Assembly (NCBI GenBank): GCA_944472135.2 | Contig: OX235262.1 | Coordinates: forward strand, 84,232,903 to 84,296,902 | Length of the DNA: 64,000 nucleotides | Direction: 5' to 3' | From: Trichobilharzia regenti | Lineage: Eukaryota > Platyhelminthes > Trematoda > Strigeidida > Schistosomatidae | Part shown: one piece after another, positions 11,471 to 21,560 of the stretch | Position numbering within the stretch: position 1 is the stretch's first letter | How the letters are laid out: each line of letters starts with the position of its first letter | Made by a program: the position numbers and the translations under genes | The notes under the pieces: generated by a model | What the model was told of the DNA's origin: nothing | Database searches by the model: none | What the model saw: only the letters and a program-made list of their open reading frames with translations

Positions 11471-12034
11471 TTTGTTCAGTATCCATTTTTTGTAAAAAGA
11501 AGATAAAAACTTTTAGAAAAATTTAACCAAACAACAGATAATGATGAAGTAAACATGCTTAAGATAGAAGAGATGAGGCTATTTGAACATTGTGGAATCA
11601 CTGTCCACTAAATTTTGTCATTAAATTTCGTCATTAAATTTCGCCATTAACGGCCCTATTCTCCACATTACCAATTCAAAAGTCTCATTTGCTCAGTCTT
11701 TCTTGAACAAACCGTTGGATTTATGATATTATTGATGCATTTTGTTTTCATTAAGGCTGATAATGAATCTAAGAAGTAGTATTTGTTCTTTTTACGCCTT
11801 TGACTGTCTGAAAATTTCTTCAGACACAATGGTGTTATGATGAAAACATCCAACCAAAACTGTTTTTACTAATGATGGCTGTCGAAAGCTAAACTTTCAT
11901 GCGTGATATAAATCTAGTTACATAAAATAAATAGTAAATGCAAACACAGTTCAGGGATTTGATTGCTTTCAAAACTGGGCAGGACACTGGCTGGCGGTTG
12001 CAATATCTGTCGTGAATTTTTATAAATTAGAATT
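11471..12034. other. Unassigned intronic DNA
   Basis: A short direct repeat, (CATTAAATTTCGTC) about three times, at 11608-11650. An open minus frame at 11853-11668 has no recognisable features and I do not call it. Confidence 0.35.
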
Positions 12035-12195
12035 GAGGGGCCATTAAATTCTATCCTAACCGTCGGATGGTCAAAAGGCCCCTCTAGCAACCTGAAGGCC
12101 CTGTGTTCATCTCCTGTTAGGGTGATGGGCGTTTACTATGCTAAGGTCCCAAAAAAGGATGAAACAGCTGTCCAGTACCGAAGTGAATTTTTTTC
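12035..12195 (+). repeat. SINE family B, partial
   Basis: Contains CAACCTGAAGGCCCTGTGTTC (worn B box) and GAAACAGCTGTCCAGTACC. The CTGANGA core has become CTAAGG. Confidence 0.6.
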
Positions 12196-12299
12196 CATTC
12201 CATTCGATCTTACGTAAGTTGTTTCTACTACGGTTTTTTCTTGAACATACCTTTTTTCTTATGTTACAACTGGATATCATATGAATAGATTCAAACCTA

Positions 12300-12930
12300 C
12301 CACATTCATCTTCACTTATCTGGGAAACATTGTCTCAACTACAGGCGGAAAGTATCAATATGTCAAAGGCAGCCAGAATCGGAAAGACAAGATACGCCTT
12401 CATCATTCTAAAACCAGTTTGGAAATTTTCTGCACTAACTAAGCATAAAGAATAATATTCGGATTTTCAACACCGATGTCAATTCTGTCCTTTTCTACGA
12501 ATCAGATACTTGGCCAGTGTGTCACGAAAAGGATTTCATCAACATCTGCCTCCTTCACCGGCTCTGTAATGAAGATCAAATTCTTAGCAGGCCATAATGC
12601 ATTAGCAACAAGAAGCTATGGAAAAAAACCAACCAAGAGCCGAACACTCAACAAAAATGCGGGAGAAAATGGAGAAGAACCAGGCATACATTAAAGAGGC
12701 TGCCGAATAACATCGCACACCAGGCCCACGGGTGGAATCTAAACGGGAAGCGACGAGTGGGTCGTCGGTGCGAGAGTGACGTGGAGGAGATAGTAGGTGA
12801 AAGGGACGAGAGAGTTCAGTCAATAGTGGACCCAGCTTAAGAGGACGGCAGGAAACAGAACAAAGTGGAGATGTATTCTTGAAGCCTTATGTTCCATTCG
12901 GAACGCAAAGGAAAAATACTAATACTAATA
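12300..12930 (+). mobile_element. RTE LINE 3' fragment
   Basis: From a FTYLGNIVSTT-like block (about 12310) through worn downstream frames to a 3' end TTATGTTCCATTCGGAACGCAAAGG with (AATACT)n at 12915-12930. Several frame breaks. Confidence 0.7.
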
Positions 12931-13330
12931 CCACATTCACTTTAAGTGGCCATATCTGTTTATTATTACTATTCCCATGGTTTACATTTGGAACGTAAAC
13001 CCTCAACAGAATATCCGAACTTTGTCCTGTCCCCTGCAGTTCTCTTCAACTGGCCTCACGATTACCCAGAAGCTTTCATCTCCTCCTCATGCGACCTCTT
13101 CTATGTCATTATCAGACCAAAGTCAAAATCATCCTTTCCTATAGTTATTCTACTTGCTTACCTGTTAAGTAATTTCACCCAACAGTCTCTTCACTGTATA
13201 TTGAATATATTTCCATGTTCTTCAGTATATCTGTTGAGTAAAAGGCTCCTGATTGACTGATTGATTCCCAGAATCCATTTTAAGTAATCAAGTGTATACA
13301 ACACTGTTTACTCTTTTTTTTCCCGCTTAG
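12931..13330. other. Unassigned intron end before gene A exon
   Basis: AT-rich, ending in a T-rich polypyrimidine tract and acceptor TCCCGCTTAG. No further repeat recognised. Confidence 0.4.
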
Positions 13331-15118
13331 ATTGAAAAAGCTAAAATCATGGCTCAACGTGCTGAAGCATTTCTTGATACAGCTGAAAATAAGACAAATG
13401 TCTACGCTCGTATGTCTGCAGAAATGGCTAAAAAAGCTAAAGATGGAATGATTAAAAAAGCTGAAGCAAGTAAAGACAGTGTCAAATCTTTACTGAAAGG
13501 TAAACAGTCAAATGATAGCATTTTGAAGAAAATAAGTGATCGTATTGAAAATGGTTTAAGGCTAGAAAACAGTATAGAAAATCGAATGTTAACCACTTGT
13601 ATGGTATTTTATAAAACACGAGCTACAATTTGCACGCAATCATCTATTGAAGCCTGTGGTCGCCTACAAACTATTCTCATCGCCACAACCTGGTATCCAA
13701 TTTTGATTAAAAACGCATGTATACGTAGAGTTGCTGCGGGTGCAGCTTGTCCAACTAATGAAGCACTCGAAGAAGCTGTGGATAAATGCAGTTCAACTTT
13801 ATCAAAAATCGGCTTTTCTAGTGGATTTGGTCCATCATTTTTACAAGCTCAAGAGGAGTTGAGTAAAATTCGTCAAGCCTTTCAGTTTACTTTTGGACGT
13901 CAAATACTTCATACGGAAGAAATTAGTCATTGGATCAGTCAAAAGTCTGGTGCAATTAATCGTATTGCCAAGCGGACAAAAGAAATCATCCATGTTGTCT
14001 TCGAGTTAAGTCTAATCTTATCAGTTCTATTAAAATTATTATGCTTTTTAGTATTTTATAAATCGCATAAATATATTACCAACTATCTAATGGATCCTAA
14101 CTTTGATAATATTTACATTGAATCTACATTTGAACAAATTGATCAGAGACGTTCAATGGAATTGCGTGAAACACTATTACCATTAAAAAAATATGAACTG
14201 AATAATGTTATATGGCATCAAAAGGTTTATACTAAGAGTGAATTACGACGTGTTATTCGAAATCTTGTCAAAGTTGTCGGCTTTGGTTTTTGTTTAGCTG
14301 TATTATTTACTATAGACAGGTATATGACAGAAGCAATACAAGTATTAGATGAAGTGGCGAATACAAAATTTAAAATTGGCGGTGAAACAATTGATAATGA
14401 TGAAATGACAGAAACACCAATGACAGCAGATAAAAAGCCAGTAGGTATACACGGTGATGGGATATTCACTGAATTACTAAATAAAACAATGAAAGTTATA
14501 CAATATATAAGTAAAATAGACTTGGCGTATGATTTAAGCGTATGCAGTCCTAAGGCTGAGCACATACACTATGAATATTTTCTACGTTTCATTCTATTAT
14601 GGGCTTTAATGATACTAGTTTGTCTACTCTCTGGTTATATGTTGCGTATACGACATAAACTGTTGGATTTCTTCTACCCGCATCGTTTAAAACGTCGAGT
14701 TATCCATTTATATAATATATTGTTAGTGAATAGACGACGTCGAATGACGATAGCACGTAATCTGTTAGTTCATCAATCACGACAAAATCGATTACAAGAA
14801 ACAGCTGAAGAGACTTCACAATATTCACTTATTTATAAGATTAATCCATTTCTAGCTAATTTATTAAAACAAAATAAAGTCAACTGTATTGTCTGCATGG
14901 AACGTTATCCAGTTGATAAAAAATCTCTGATCTATGTCTGCCCATATGATGATACAGCTATCTGTCAGTATTGTTTAACTACTCTATTCAATAAGCATAA
15001 AGTTTGTATTACTTGCCTGGATAGAAATTATACCCGATTGGATAAAATTAACAAAAATATTTCAACATTAAAAGAGATAATTGTCAATGATCTACCAGAT
15101 CCTTCACTTATACGCTGA
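13331..15118 (+). CDS. Gene A, last exon: DC-STAMP domain and RING-like C-terminus
   Basis: 595 codons plus stop TGA, entered in phase 0 six codons before the Met at 13349. Order (numbered from that Met): a charged helical stretch (1-75), a Cys-rich loop (TTCMVFYKTRATIC... to about 150), a TM near 215-240 (SLILSVLLKLLCFLVFYKS), the DC-STAMP hallmark FDNIYIESTFEQIDQRR then TLLPL (about 251-282), a TM (about 310-328), a TM (about 410-430), a basic RRRR-rich segment, and a Cys cluster C-x2-C...C...C-x2-C...C-x2-C at about 513-556, ending 30 residues later. This corresponds to the C-terminal half of DCST1/DCST2, whose human DCST1 has been reported as an E3 ligase. Only seven Cys are in the cluster, so whether it folds as a RING is uncertain. 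Two AATAAA signals follow. Confidence 0.9.
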   Translation: MEKAKIMAQRAEAFLDTAENKTNVYARMSAEMAKKAKDGMIKKAEASKDSVKSLLKGKQSNDSILKKISDRIENGLRLENSIENRMLTTCMVFYKTRATICTQSSIEACGRLQTILIATTWYPILIKNACIRRVAAGAACPTNEALEEAVDKCSSTLSKIGFSSGFGPSFLQAQEELSKIRQAFQFTFGRQILHTEEISHWISQKSGAINRIAKRTKEIIHVVFELSLILSVLLKLLCFLVFYKSHKYITNYLMDPNFDNIYIESTFEQIDQRRSMELRETLLPLKKYELNNVIWHQKVYTKSELRRVIRNLVKVVGFGFCLAVLFTIDRYMTEAIQVLDEVANTKFKIGGETIDNDEMTETPMTADKKPVGIHGDGIFTELLNKTMKVIQYISKIDLAYDLSVCSPKAEHIHYEYFLRFILLWALMILVCLLSGYMLRIRHKLLDFFYPHRLKRRVIHLYNILLVNRRRRMTIARNLLVHQSRQNRLQETAEETSQYSLIYKINPFLANLLKQNKVNCIVCMERYPVDKKSLIYVCPYDDTAICQYCLTTLFNKHKVCITCLDRNYTRLDKINKNISTLKEIIVNDLPDPSLIR

Positions 15119-15182
15119 ATAGTATTGCCTACTTTTCATGAAGGCTGGTTGAAGTTGAACTGATAGGTAGGTAACTACTGTC

Positions 15183-15188
15183 AATAAA
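15183..15188 (+). terminator. Poly(A) signal candidate, gene A (proximal)
   Basis: AATAAA 65 bp after the stop codon. Confidence 0.45.
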
Positions 15189-15305
15189 AAAATTCAATAT
15201 TTGCAATACGCGCATGTAAAATCTAACAGTTTACTTTGAAAGTTATCAAAAATTTTGTTCGTGTTTAATTTTTTTCACTTATTTGTAATGTTTTGTTAGT
15301 TTTCC

Positions 15306-15311
15306 AATAAA
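15306..15311 (+). terminator. Poly(A) signal candidate, gene A (distal)
   Basis: Second AATAAA, just upstream of the Merlin insertion at 15365. Confidence 0.4.
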
Positions 15312-15364
15312 TAATACACAGCATTTTTCTTTGTCGTCTTACGACCAAGTCAGAAAGGGAAGTT

Positions 15365-16336
15365 GGTAACCATAGCAGCCCAAACCGAAACTACCTAGCG
15401 AACGGACGATTGACCCTCACAAGGACAATTTTGACCAATCAGAAGGCTCAAAAAACGGCGCATAATTTTCATAAATCGTTTATATAAAAGTAATGCAATG
15501 TAAAAAAAAATAGTTACAAAGAATAACGTTCTCGTATATGTTTCAAGAAAAACCTCCCAATTTCTCATAAGAGTCTTCATACTCATGCTAAACCAAGTCC
15601 TGTGCATAAACTCATCGAGATAACTATATGTCACCGCAATTCTTGATCCATTCACCGATCTGATCCCTTTATCAGGTGACTCCAAAAACTTTTAATGGAA
15701 TTAGTGTGAGTTCCATCAAAACGATTGATAAAACCATTTGTATGGTTGACGACATGATGAATGTAGCCCAGATTTGATAACTGACTGTAACTACTCCATT
15801 TATCTGTATGAATAGTCTCCGCAGGCAGGACTAAGCGCCGGATAATAGGCAATAATACATTTGCACTCCAATTAGGGAACGCCTCCGATACTTTCAAATT
15901 TTCTGTTTCAAAAGCTGTTGCTGTAACTGGTCTTTTCAGTACCAAGAAATGACACATCATTAAAATTTTCGTTAAAGTTAATTTCGACTTAGCGAAAATA
16001 GTACCTAAGGAATCTGTAAATTAAGAAAAACGACATACTTTCTCGAACTGATTTACTCCTTCGGCATTCACTACACCTGTAAACAAACCCATCAACACAG
16101 CTAGTGTATCTTTGAATACGCATGGCACCTCCACACTGACAATTTTTCGACCTTCCTTTCAGTGCATTATCCAAACAGTATTCCAAAAATAAGATCTGGG
16201 GTAAATTTGCAACGCAAAAGTTGTAGAGCATCCATAATTACCTCTGGATTAAACAGAGTCACCTGATTGGTTGCCCAAGGTCATTTGTTCGTTCGCTAGG
16301 TAGTTTTGGTTTGGGCTGCTATAGTTTAGAGTTACC
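15365..16336 (-). mobile_element. Merlin DNA transposon, defective
   Basis: 972 bp bounded by terminal inverted repeats sharing ATAGCAGCCCAAACC and AACTACCTAGCGAACG, with GGTAAC at the outer ends. Flanks GGGAAGTT (15357-15364) and GGAAAGTT (16337-16344) are an 8-bp target duplication with one change, as Merlin makes. The minus strand encodes a broken IS1595/IS1016-type transposase in three frames. 16231-15989 has the N-terminal zinc motif (CQCGGAM, then YRCSECRRSKSVR). 15960-15652 has the DDE core (ETIHTDKWSSYSQL, then VVNHTNGFI and GTHTNSIKSFW). 15685-15395 is the tail. Frameshifts make it inactive. Confidence 0.88.
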
Positions 16337-16439
16337 GGAAAGTTATAGAGAGAAGTAGTGTTACGAATTGACACTGGTATGCAATTTGAAAATTCGAACT
16401 ACCCCATAATACAAATTGTGTATATTTGTTATCATCTAA

Positions 16440-16675
16440 AGAAGTCTGTGTGTCAGTCAGTGGTAAAATGCTTACCAAATGCGTCCGTAGGCCGGGTACG
16501 AATGCTAACTGAAGTATACAAAAACCTTACTTAGGCGGTAGTAATCCCAGTAGAGAAGAACAGCTTGGTGTGAGACTGGCAACCCTATACCGTAAAACAA
16601 TCCCCCCTATGGTGAAACCTCAACACTCAAGTTTGAAGCTCAATGTGCCACTAGGGCAGCAAAGTAATGAAGTAA
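16440..16675 (+). repeat. SINE family A, old diverged copy
   Basis: A tRNA-like head (TCAGTCAGTGGTAAAATGC, then GGGTACGAATG) followed by the family's AGAGAAGAACAGCTTGGTGTGAG and the TTGAAGCTCAATGTGCCACT 3' motif. Much older than the 460 and 54454 copies. Confidence 0.55.
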
Positions 16676-17137
16676 ACACTTGGAGAAGTCTGAAATAACA
16701 TTGGGTAGGACAGCAGTCTTTTTTAGCTTTTAAATAAAATATGTTTAGTATAATAAAAGGAAACTATGTTATTCTATGGTACTGAGAATGAAGGATTTTG
16801 GATTGTATAAATTATGTTTGTGAATATAAGAATTTAGAATTATGAAAGTTGTACTCAAAACCTAGGCTGTTGTGAGCTTCAGGAAACGATTAGAATCTAG
16901 TTTCGGTTAATCGAAGTTTAACACCTAAATATCAGCATTATAAATCCTGTAGTTTTCTGATATTCCATGCGTTATGAAATTCCAGTGGTCGATTCAACTA
17001 TTATTCATTCTCTTAAATAGTACCTTTTTAATGAAATCTATCATTAAAAATGCTATATTTTCTTATAAATAACACTTAATGATATGGAAATGAAGGTCCT
17101 CAAAAGGTTCACCGTAGACTGTAACTCATGTAAACTT
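16676..17137. other. Unassigned intergenic DNA
   Basis: AT-rich, no repeat or gene recognised. Confidence 0.4.
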
Positions 17138-17640
17138 TGATTTCATGGAGGACTTCATCATGAACTGACCTCAGAGAAATCCTCCATGCAATCAAACAAA
17201 TTCCTTATAAAACCAATACTTGAAAATTCATCTGATGCTCACTAGCGACTGGACCTATTCAGGCAGTTAACCTGGGGTTCCAGTGGGAAGCCGTGACCAG
17301 TAGGGTACAGCAGGTTGAAGATGAGGCGGTAACTCATCAAAGAAGACATTGCGAAGTGATTACGTTATGTCATGCATGAACTGGCAGAAGTTAGAATTCA
17401 AGGACCATTGGATCGGGTCCCAGCGGCTCACTGGTCGGCGACCTTGCCTTGTAACCAGAAGGTCTTGGATTCGCACCCTGGCGGTGGATGAGTACTTCTG
17501 AAGAGTCCCAAACTAGGACGAAACAGCTGTCCAGTACTCCCTGAAGGTTTTCCTGTGGCTCTCTAACTAATGTCAGCTCATGATGAAATCCTCCATGCAG
17601 TCAAACAAAATTCCTACTAAACCAATACTTGAAAATCATT
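17138..17640 (+). repeat. SINE family B, reference copy with hammerhead motif
   Basis: The best-preserved copy. A 5' module (GATGCTCACTAGCGACTGG at about 17232 to GAATTC at about 17394) is followed by a tRNA-Thr-like head (GGTCCCAGCGGCTCACTGGTC, anticodon arm CTTGTAA, B-box region GGATTCGCACC) and a hammerhead-type segment at 17491-17538. The 3' end is CTCATGATGAAATCC then CAATACTTGAAAAT. A near-identical copy of that 3' end (17158-17225) also stands in front of the 5' module, so two units appear joined tail to head. Confidence 0.75.
17491..17538 (+). ncRNA. Hammerhead ribozyme motif, SINE B
   Basis: All parts of a type I hammerhead are present in order. Stem I strand AGTACTT (17491-17497), core CTGAAGA (17498-17504, fits CUGANGA), stem II GTCC/GGAC with loop CAAACTA (17505-17519), GAAA (17520-17523), a palindromic mini stem III CAGCTG (17524-17529), cleavage triplet ending TC (17530-17531), then stem I partner CAGTACT. 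Six stem I pairs form; the pair next to the core is a T-C mismatch. Sister copies at 44245, 53586 and elsewhere keep parts of it. Confidence 0.72.
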
Positions 17641-18039
17641 TAAACTTCATCTATTTATATAATTTGAGTATGACTGCACCACTGACCTTAAAACACTCAA
17701 TGAGCAAGTTAGTGAAACCTGGCAAATAATATTGTAATCACGAATAAAATACGCTTAATGGAGTGTCATGATATTAAACAGGATATCTAGTAGGTTTCAG
17801 CTTAGTTTTAAGAAAGATTCAGCTAACGTTAAGACCAACAACAGGTTAGGGTAAGAGTCACCTAATGAGGGAGATATTAGGGTTGGTTAGAGTTAAATTA
17901 GGGTTAGTTTAGGGATATTTTTACGTTACGGTTAGGTGAAAGGAAGATTAGGGTTATTGTCAGGCTTAAAAGATCTAGATATTTACATGTATAGGATGTG
18001 GTTCAATTATTCTGTTGACACTCTAATCCAATTTATTTA
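17641..18039. other. Unassigned, with degenerate telomere-like repeats
   Basis: From about 17840 to 17960 TTAGGGTT-like units recur (ATTAGGGTTGG, TTAGGGTTAG, TTAGGGTTATT). Otherwise nothing seen. Confidence 0.5.
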
Positions 18040-18545
18040 TTTATTGTTCCATTGAGTTCCTAGTGGAACATAGGGTTTCAGCTGCACGTCTCCACTTGCT
18101 TCTGTCTTCCTTCTGCTGTACTTTTCACCTGCATCCATGTTAGTCCATACTATTTCAACTCCTCATCGCAGAATAGATTACTGTCTCTCCAGTTGATAGT
18201 TGGCACCTTCCACATCCGTTCCATCTGCCCTCGCAGATTCTCGACACTTCTATTCCATATCTTGTCATTTCTGCGGCTATCTGGGCAGCCTTTCCAGCTT
18301 CATACATTGTACGAATATTCCACGTACCTATCATTATTTTTGCTTTCATCGAAAGAAGGCACATAGGCTGACTGGCTTCCCTAAGGCTTTCACCAGCCTG
18401 CGTCATTTTACTTCCCCAATCCCAGCGAAAAACAAGGTTATTGTTTTTATTTTTAGTATTTTTAATATATTTATGTGTTGAAGTTTCTGTAGCAATTTGG
18501 TTAAGTTTTGGGGGAGGAGATGCTAGCACCACACCCCAACCCTCC
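18040..18545 (-). mobile_element. RTE derivative: endonuclease head joined to 3' tail
   Basis: On the minus strand 18532-18170 reads the start of an RTE ORF, with KIMIGTWNIRTMYEAGKAAQ and GIEVSRICEGRWNGCG, the opening of the AP-like endonuclease domain. At about 18165 it jumps directly to the element's 3' end (GAGGAGTTGAAATAG...GGTGAAAAGTACAGC, then TATGTTCCACTAGGAACTC and (AAAT)n). Most of the endonuclease and all of the reverse transcriptase are absent. Confidence 0.75.
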
Positions 18546-19039
18546 CTTTTTATACGGCCTTGGGACCGGCTAGAAAACTAGCGAGCTAGTAATCTAGGAG
18601 GGGTTCATTATTCCAATACTGAGAGGAATTTTCGTCACATGTCAGAGAAAGGCACCCTGTGTGTTTCATGTCTTGAGTTCATTAATTTCATGAATATATT
18701 CATTTCATACGTTAAAAATGCCCTGATCATGTGATTAATGCGCTCACGGTTATTCCTCCGTTGATGCTGATTGGTGCTTGAAGTTAAAATTCGTCATTAT
18801 TAGTCATAAGTCATCCATTTTATTAATAAGAATTCGTTGTTAGTTATAATAAATGGTGCGAAAGGGACATCGAATAATTTTTTTTTAATTAAGCAAAAGC
18901 TTGTGTGATGCGTTATACTTTGATTGTGTCTGATTTAGCAAAAACGATAGAAATGTAAGCATAAAGGTTAAAGCTTCTTATCGCTAAAGTAAAAATATTA
19001 GACATGTTAACTTCTCAAGTTATCCGAATTTCGGTAGAT
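18546..19039. other. Unassigned intergenic DNA
   Basis: No gene or known repeat recognised. Confidence 0.35.
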
Positions 19040-19053
19040 TTCATGCAAGTGAC

Positions 19054-19272
19054 GCTCGCCGACCATGCATATGGTCCGGGGTTCGATCCCCGGCCGGCGC
19101 ACTCCTTTACCTCACTGAGCCAGAAATAATGCTGGTAAAGAGGAAAGGTTGGGCATGAGGCTAGCGACCCCATCCTGTAAAAATTGAACACTGCTACAGA
19201 AACTTCAAGCCACTAGCTTGGAGCCCTATGTTCCACTGGGAACGTGAAGGAAAAATTATTATATTATTATTA
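19054..19272 (+). repeat. SINE family A, 5'-truncated, with 14-bp TSD
   Basis: Begins inside the tRNA-like head at GCTCGCCGACC and ends in (ATT)n. TTCATGCAAGTGAC occurs at 19040-19053 and again at 19273-19286, a 14-bp target duplication. Because the target sequence continues as an RTE 3' tail (19275-19497), the SINE inserted at the edge of that RTE fragment. Confidence 0.85.
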
Positions 19273-19497
19273 TTCATGCAAGTGACATCACTAGACAAGC
19301 CCTCGAGTGGAACTAGGAAGGGAAGCAGTGAGTTGGCTGTCCAAGGGTGACTTGGAGGAGGTCATGTGAAGAGAAGATGATAACATGTGGGCAGATTTGG
19401 AGCCATGTGAAAACTTTATCAGATAACCAAACGCAATGGAGACGCGCGGCTGAAGCCTTTTGTTCCTCTAGGAATTATAGGAAATAATAATAATAAT
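19273..19497 (+). mobile_element. RTE LINE 3' tail
   Basis: GACAAGCCCTCGAGTGGAAC through GGTGACTTGGAGGAGGTC to TTGTTCCTCTAGGAATTATAGG and (AAT)n. It shares its 3' end type with 2870-2912 and 56620-56665. Confidence 0.75.
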
Positions 19498-20529
19498 CAT
19501 GCAGTATCCATTTTTTAAATAATAATAACTGAAGAATTAGTGAAAACTAATAAATATCTGTTTTGTGACAGTTCAAAACTTGTCATTAATCTACACTCTT
19601 GACAATTCAGAGGATCACGACCAGAGACATAGAGTTATGAGGTGAGTGCATCGCTAGCCAATCAACAAATCCATAATTTATAACTTATGCTAGTCAGTGA
19701 CTGATGAGTCTCTATCATAAATTGGTTATATAGATTCCCCATTATAGATTTCAAAGAACTGATTATTGAGCAAAGAGTAATCTACAGTTATATATCCGCA
19801 TTCAGGCATAATTGATAATGACAACATTAATGTATTTTAATAACATGCAGTCACTAAGATCAATAATCTAAGCGTATAAATCGTGTGTATAAATCGTTAC
19901 TATATATTACAGCTTAGAACATGTGTATATGATGATATCAATAAACATAGTAATGAATTGGATGTCAGATATCAAAGTTGATGATTGCGAGGAACAATGA
20001 ATATATATATATATTGTTGTGAATGCATATGACGGTTAATGCTCATATAAAAGTTTATTCGGTCCAATTATACAATTTCATATGAATGTATGATACCATC
20101 AAATAGCAGAGAAAGAAAATGAATGAGACAGATGCTTGCATGAGTGTGTGTCAGTTTTTTTTCAAAGTGAATCACTTATGAAAATCAAAAAGCTTTATCC
20201 TCCATTTTTCCTCCATTGGATCAATTATGATGATACTGAATGTTCAATAGGATAATATTCTATTTATGTGTATTGTCATATACTCTTTTTTTGAAAGGTA
20301 CTAACTACTAACAATGTAATTATATATAACTCTTGGATTTCTTTTTGATATTAATGATCCTACGCTATAAAAATAAACATTCATATGTTCAGTAGAGATT
20401 ACGCCTTAGCTAATATGGTTATATAACAACAGAATCTGATGAATGAGTTATCGGAAAGAATATTCCCTGATTACTAACCGGTGTTTATAGGTTTTTAATA
20501 GAATCAACTCAAACAGACCTGATAGTTAG
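19498..20529. other. Unassigned intergenic DNA
   Basis: AT-rich with a short TA run at 20001-20014. No gene recognised. Confidence 0.35.
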
Positions 20530-20690
20530 ATACTAATAGACGCAGAAATGAGGTATGAAATTTTTCGGGAATTGAAAAGTTCTTCACATCTAGTTGCTTG
20601 AAATGAAAGATTTGGACAGTGGGTATATGATATTCATTACTGTAAAAACTTTTGCATTTCCCAGTGAATGGCCTTTCGCTATTTAATGCT
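20530..20690 (+). mobile_element. Penelope-like terminal remnant
   Basis: Shares blocks with the inverted arms of the PLE at 26107-28361: TTTGCATTTCCCAGTGAATG and CTATTTAATGCTGG. No coding part. Confidence 0.5.
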
Positions 20691-21290
20691 GGTAGAAGAG
20701 GCAGCAAAGAAAGGACTCCAGGTGAACATAGACAAGATGGAGGTTATGAAAATAACCAACCACCACCACAAACAACAGCAGCAACATCAAGCGCCAATCA
20801 CCATCAACGAGAGGGACTTGAAAGAGGTTACTTCATTCACTTATCTTGGGTGCATTGTCTCAACTACAGCCAGTCGGAACGAACGAGGATGTCAAATCGT
20901 GCGAGAATCGTGAAGGCGAGAAACACATTCATCAACCTGAAACCAATCTGAAAATCTCCGTCACACAGCATCAACAACAAAATTCGGATTTTCAGTACAA
21001 ACGTGGTCAAGTCAGTCAGTTTTTCCATACGGATCAGAAACTTGGCGGGTGGGTCACAAATAATATTTCCAACAGCCCGTTGCAGACGTTCGTCCACAAC
21101 TAACTGTCTTCGCTGTATCTAAACTGAAGATCAGATGGCCGGGCCGGAAAGAAGGAGTTGAAACAGTATGGAGTAACATGGATGAAGGTGAAAAGTAAAG
21201 CAGAAGGAAGACAGAAGCAAGTGGAGACGTGCAGTTGAAGCCATATGTTCCACTAGGAACCCATGGGGAACAATAATAAATAATATTTAA
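20691..21290 (+). mobile_element. RTE LINE 3' fragment
   Basis: Starts at AEEAASKKGLQVN-like coding (20690) and passes the SFTYLGCIVSTT motif (about 20835). It then shows a deletion and frame breaks and ends in CCATATGTTCCACTAGGAAC and (AAT)n at about 21285. It closely resembles the copy at 33980-34895. Confidence 0.8.
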
Positions 21291-21329
21291 TGCTAACTGA
21301 AATCAATGTGTCAGAAGAAATGAACACTG

Positions 21330-21560
21330 TAAAGTCTCATTATTCGACCACTGAGAAATCCTATGGGACTGAAAACAAGCTTGTAAAATTGTCGAACCTG
21401 GGAAGGAATTCTTTTCTCTGAAACTCAAACCCATGTCACCCAGTGCTGTAGTCAGAGACGTTACCACTGAGTTACTGAAGCTGGAGATTGACCTCTTGCA
21501 GGATTCTTTTTGATACTTTGACCGGACACAAGTTAGTAACTCGCATCATGTGTCTAGTCC
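21330..21560 (-). repeat. SINE family D (tRNA-like head)
   Basis: Minus strand: a head with TAACTCAGTGGTAACGTCTC (A-box-like) and GACATGGGTTTGAGTTTC (B-box-like). Shares ACTAGTGTCCGGTCAAAG-type ends with 24830-25237 and 51525-51740. No hammerhead seen. Confidence 0.5.

Larger units (their letters stand above)
5796..13330 (+). other. Intron of gene A (7.5 kb)
   Basis: Donor GTAAGT at 5796 and acceptor TCCCGCTTAG at 13321-13330, both phase 0, so the two exons join in frame. The intron holds two RTE fragments, two PLEs and several SINEs on both strands. Confidence 0.85.
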
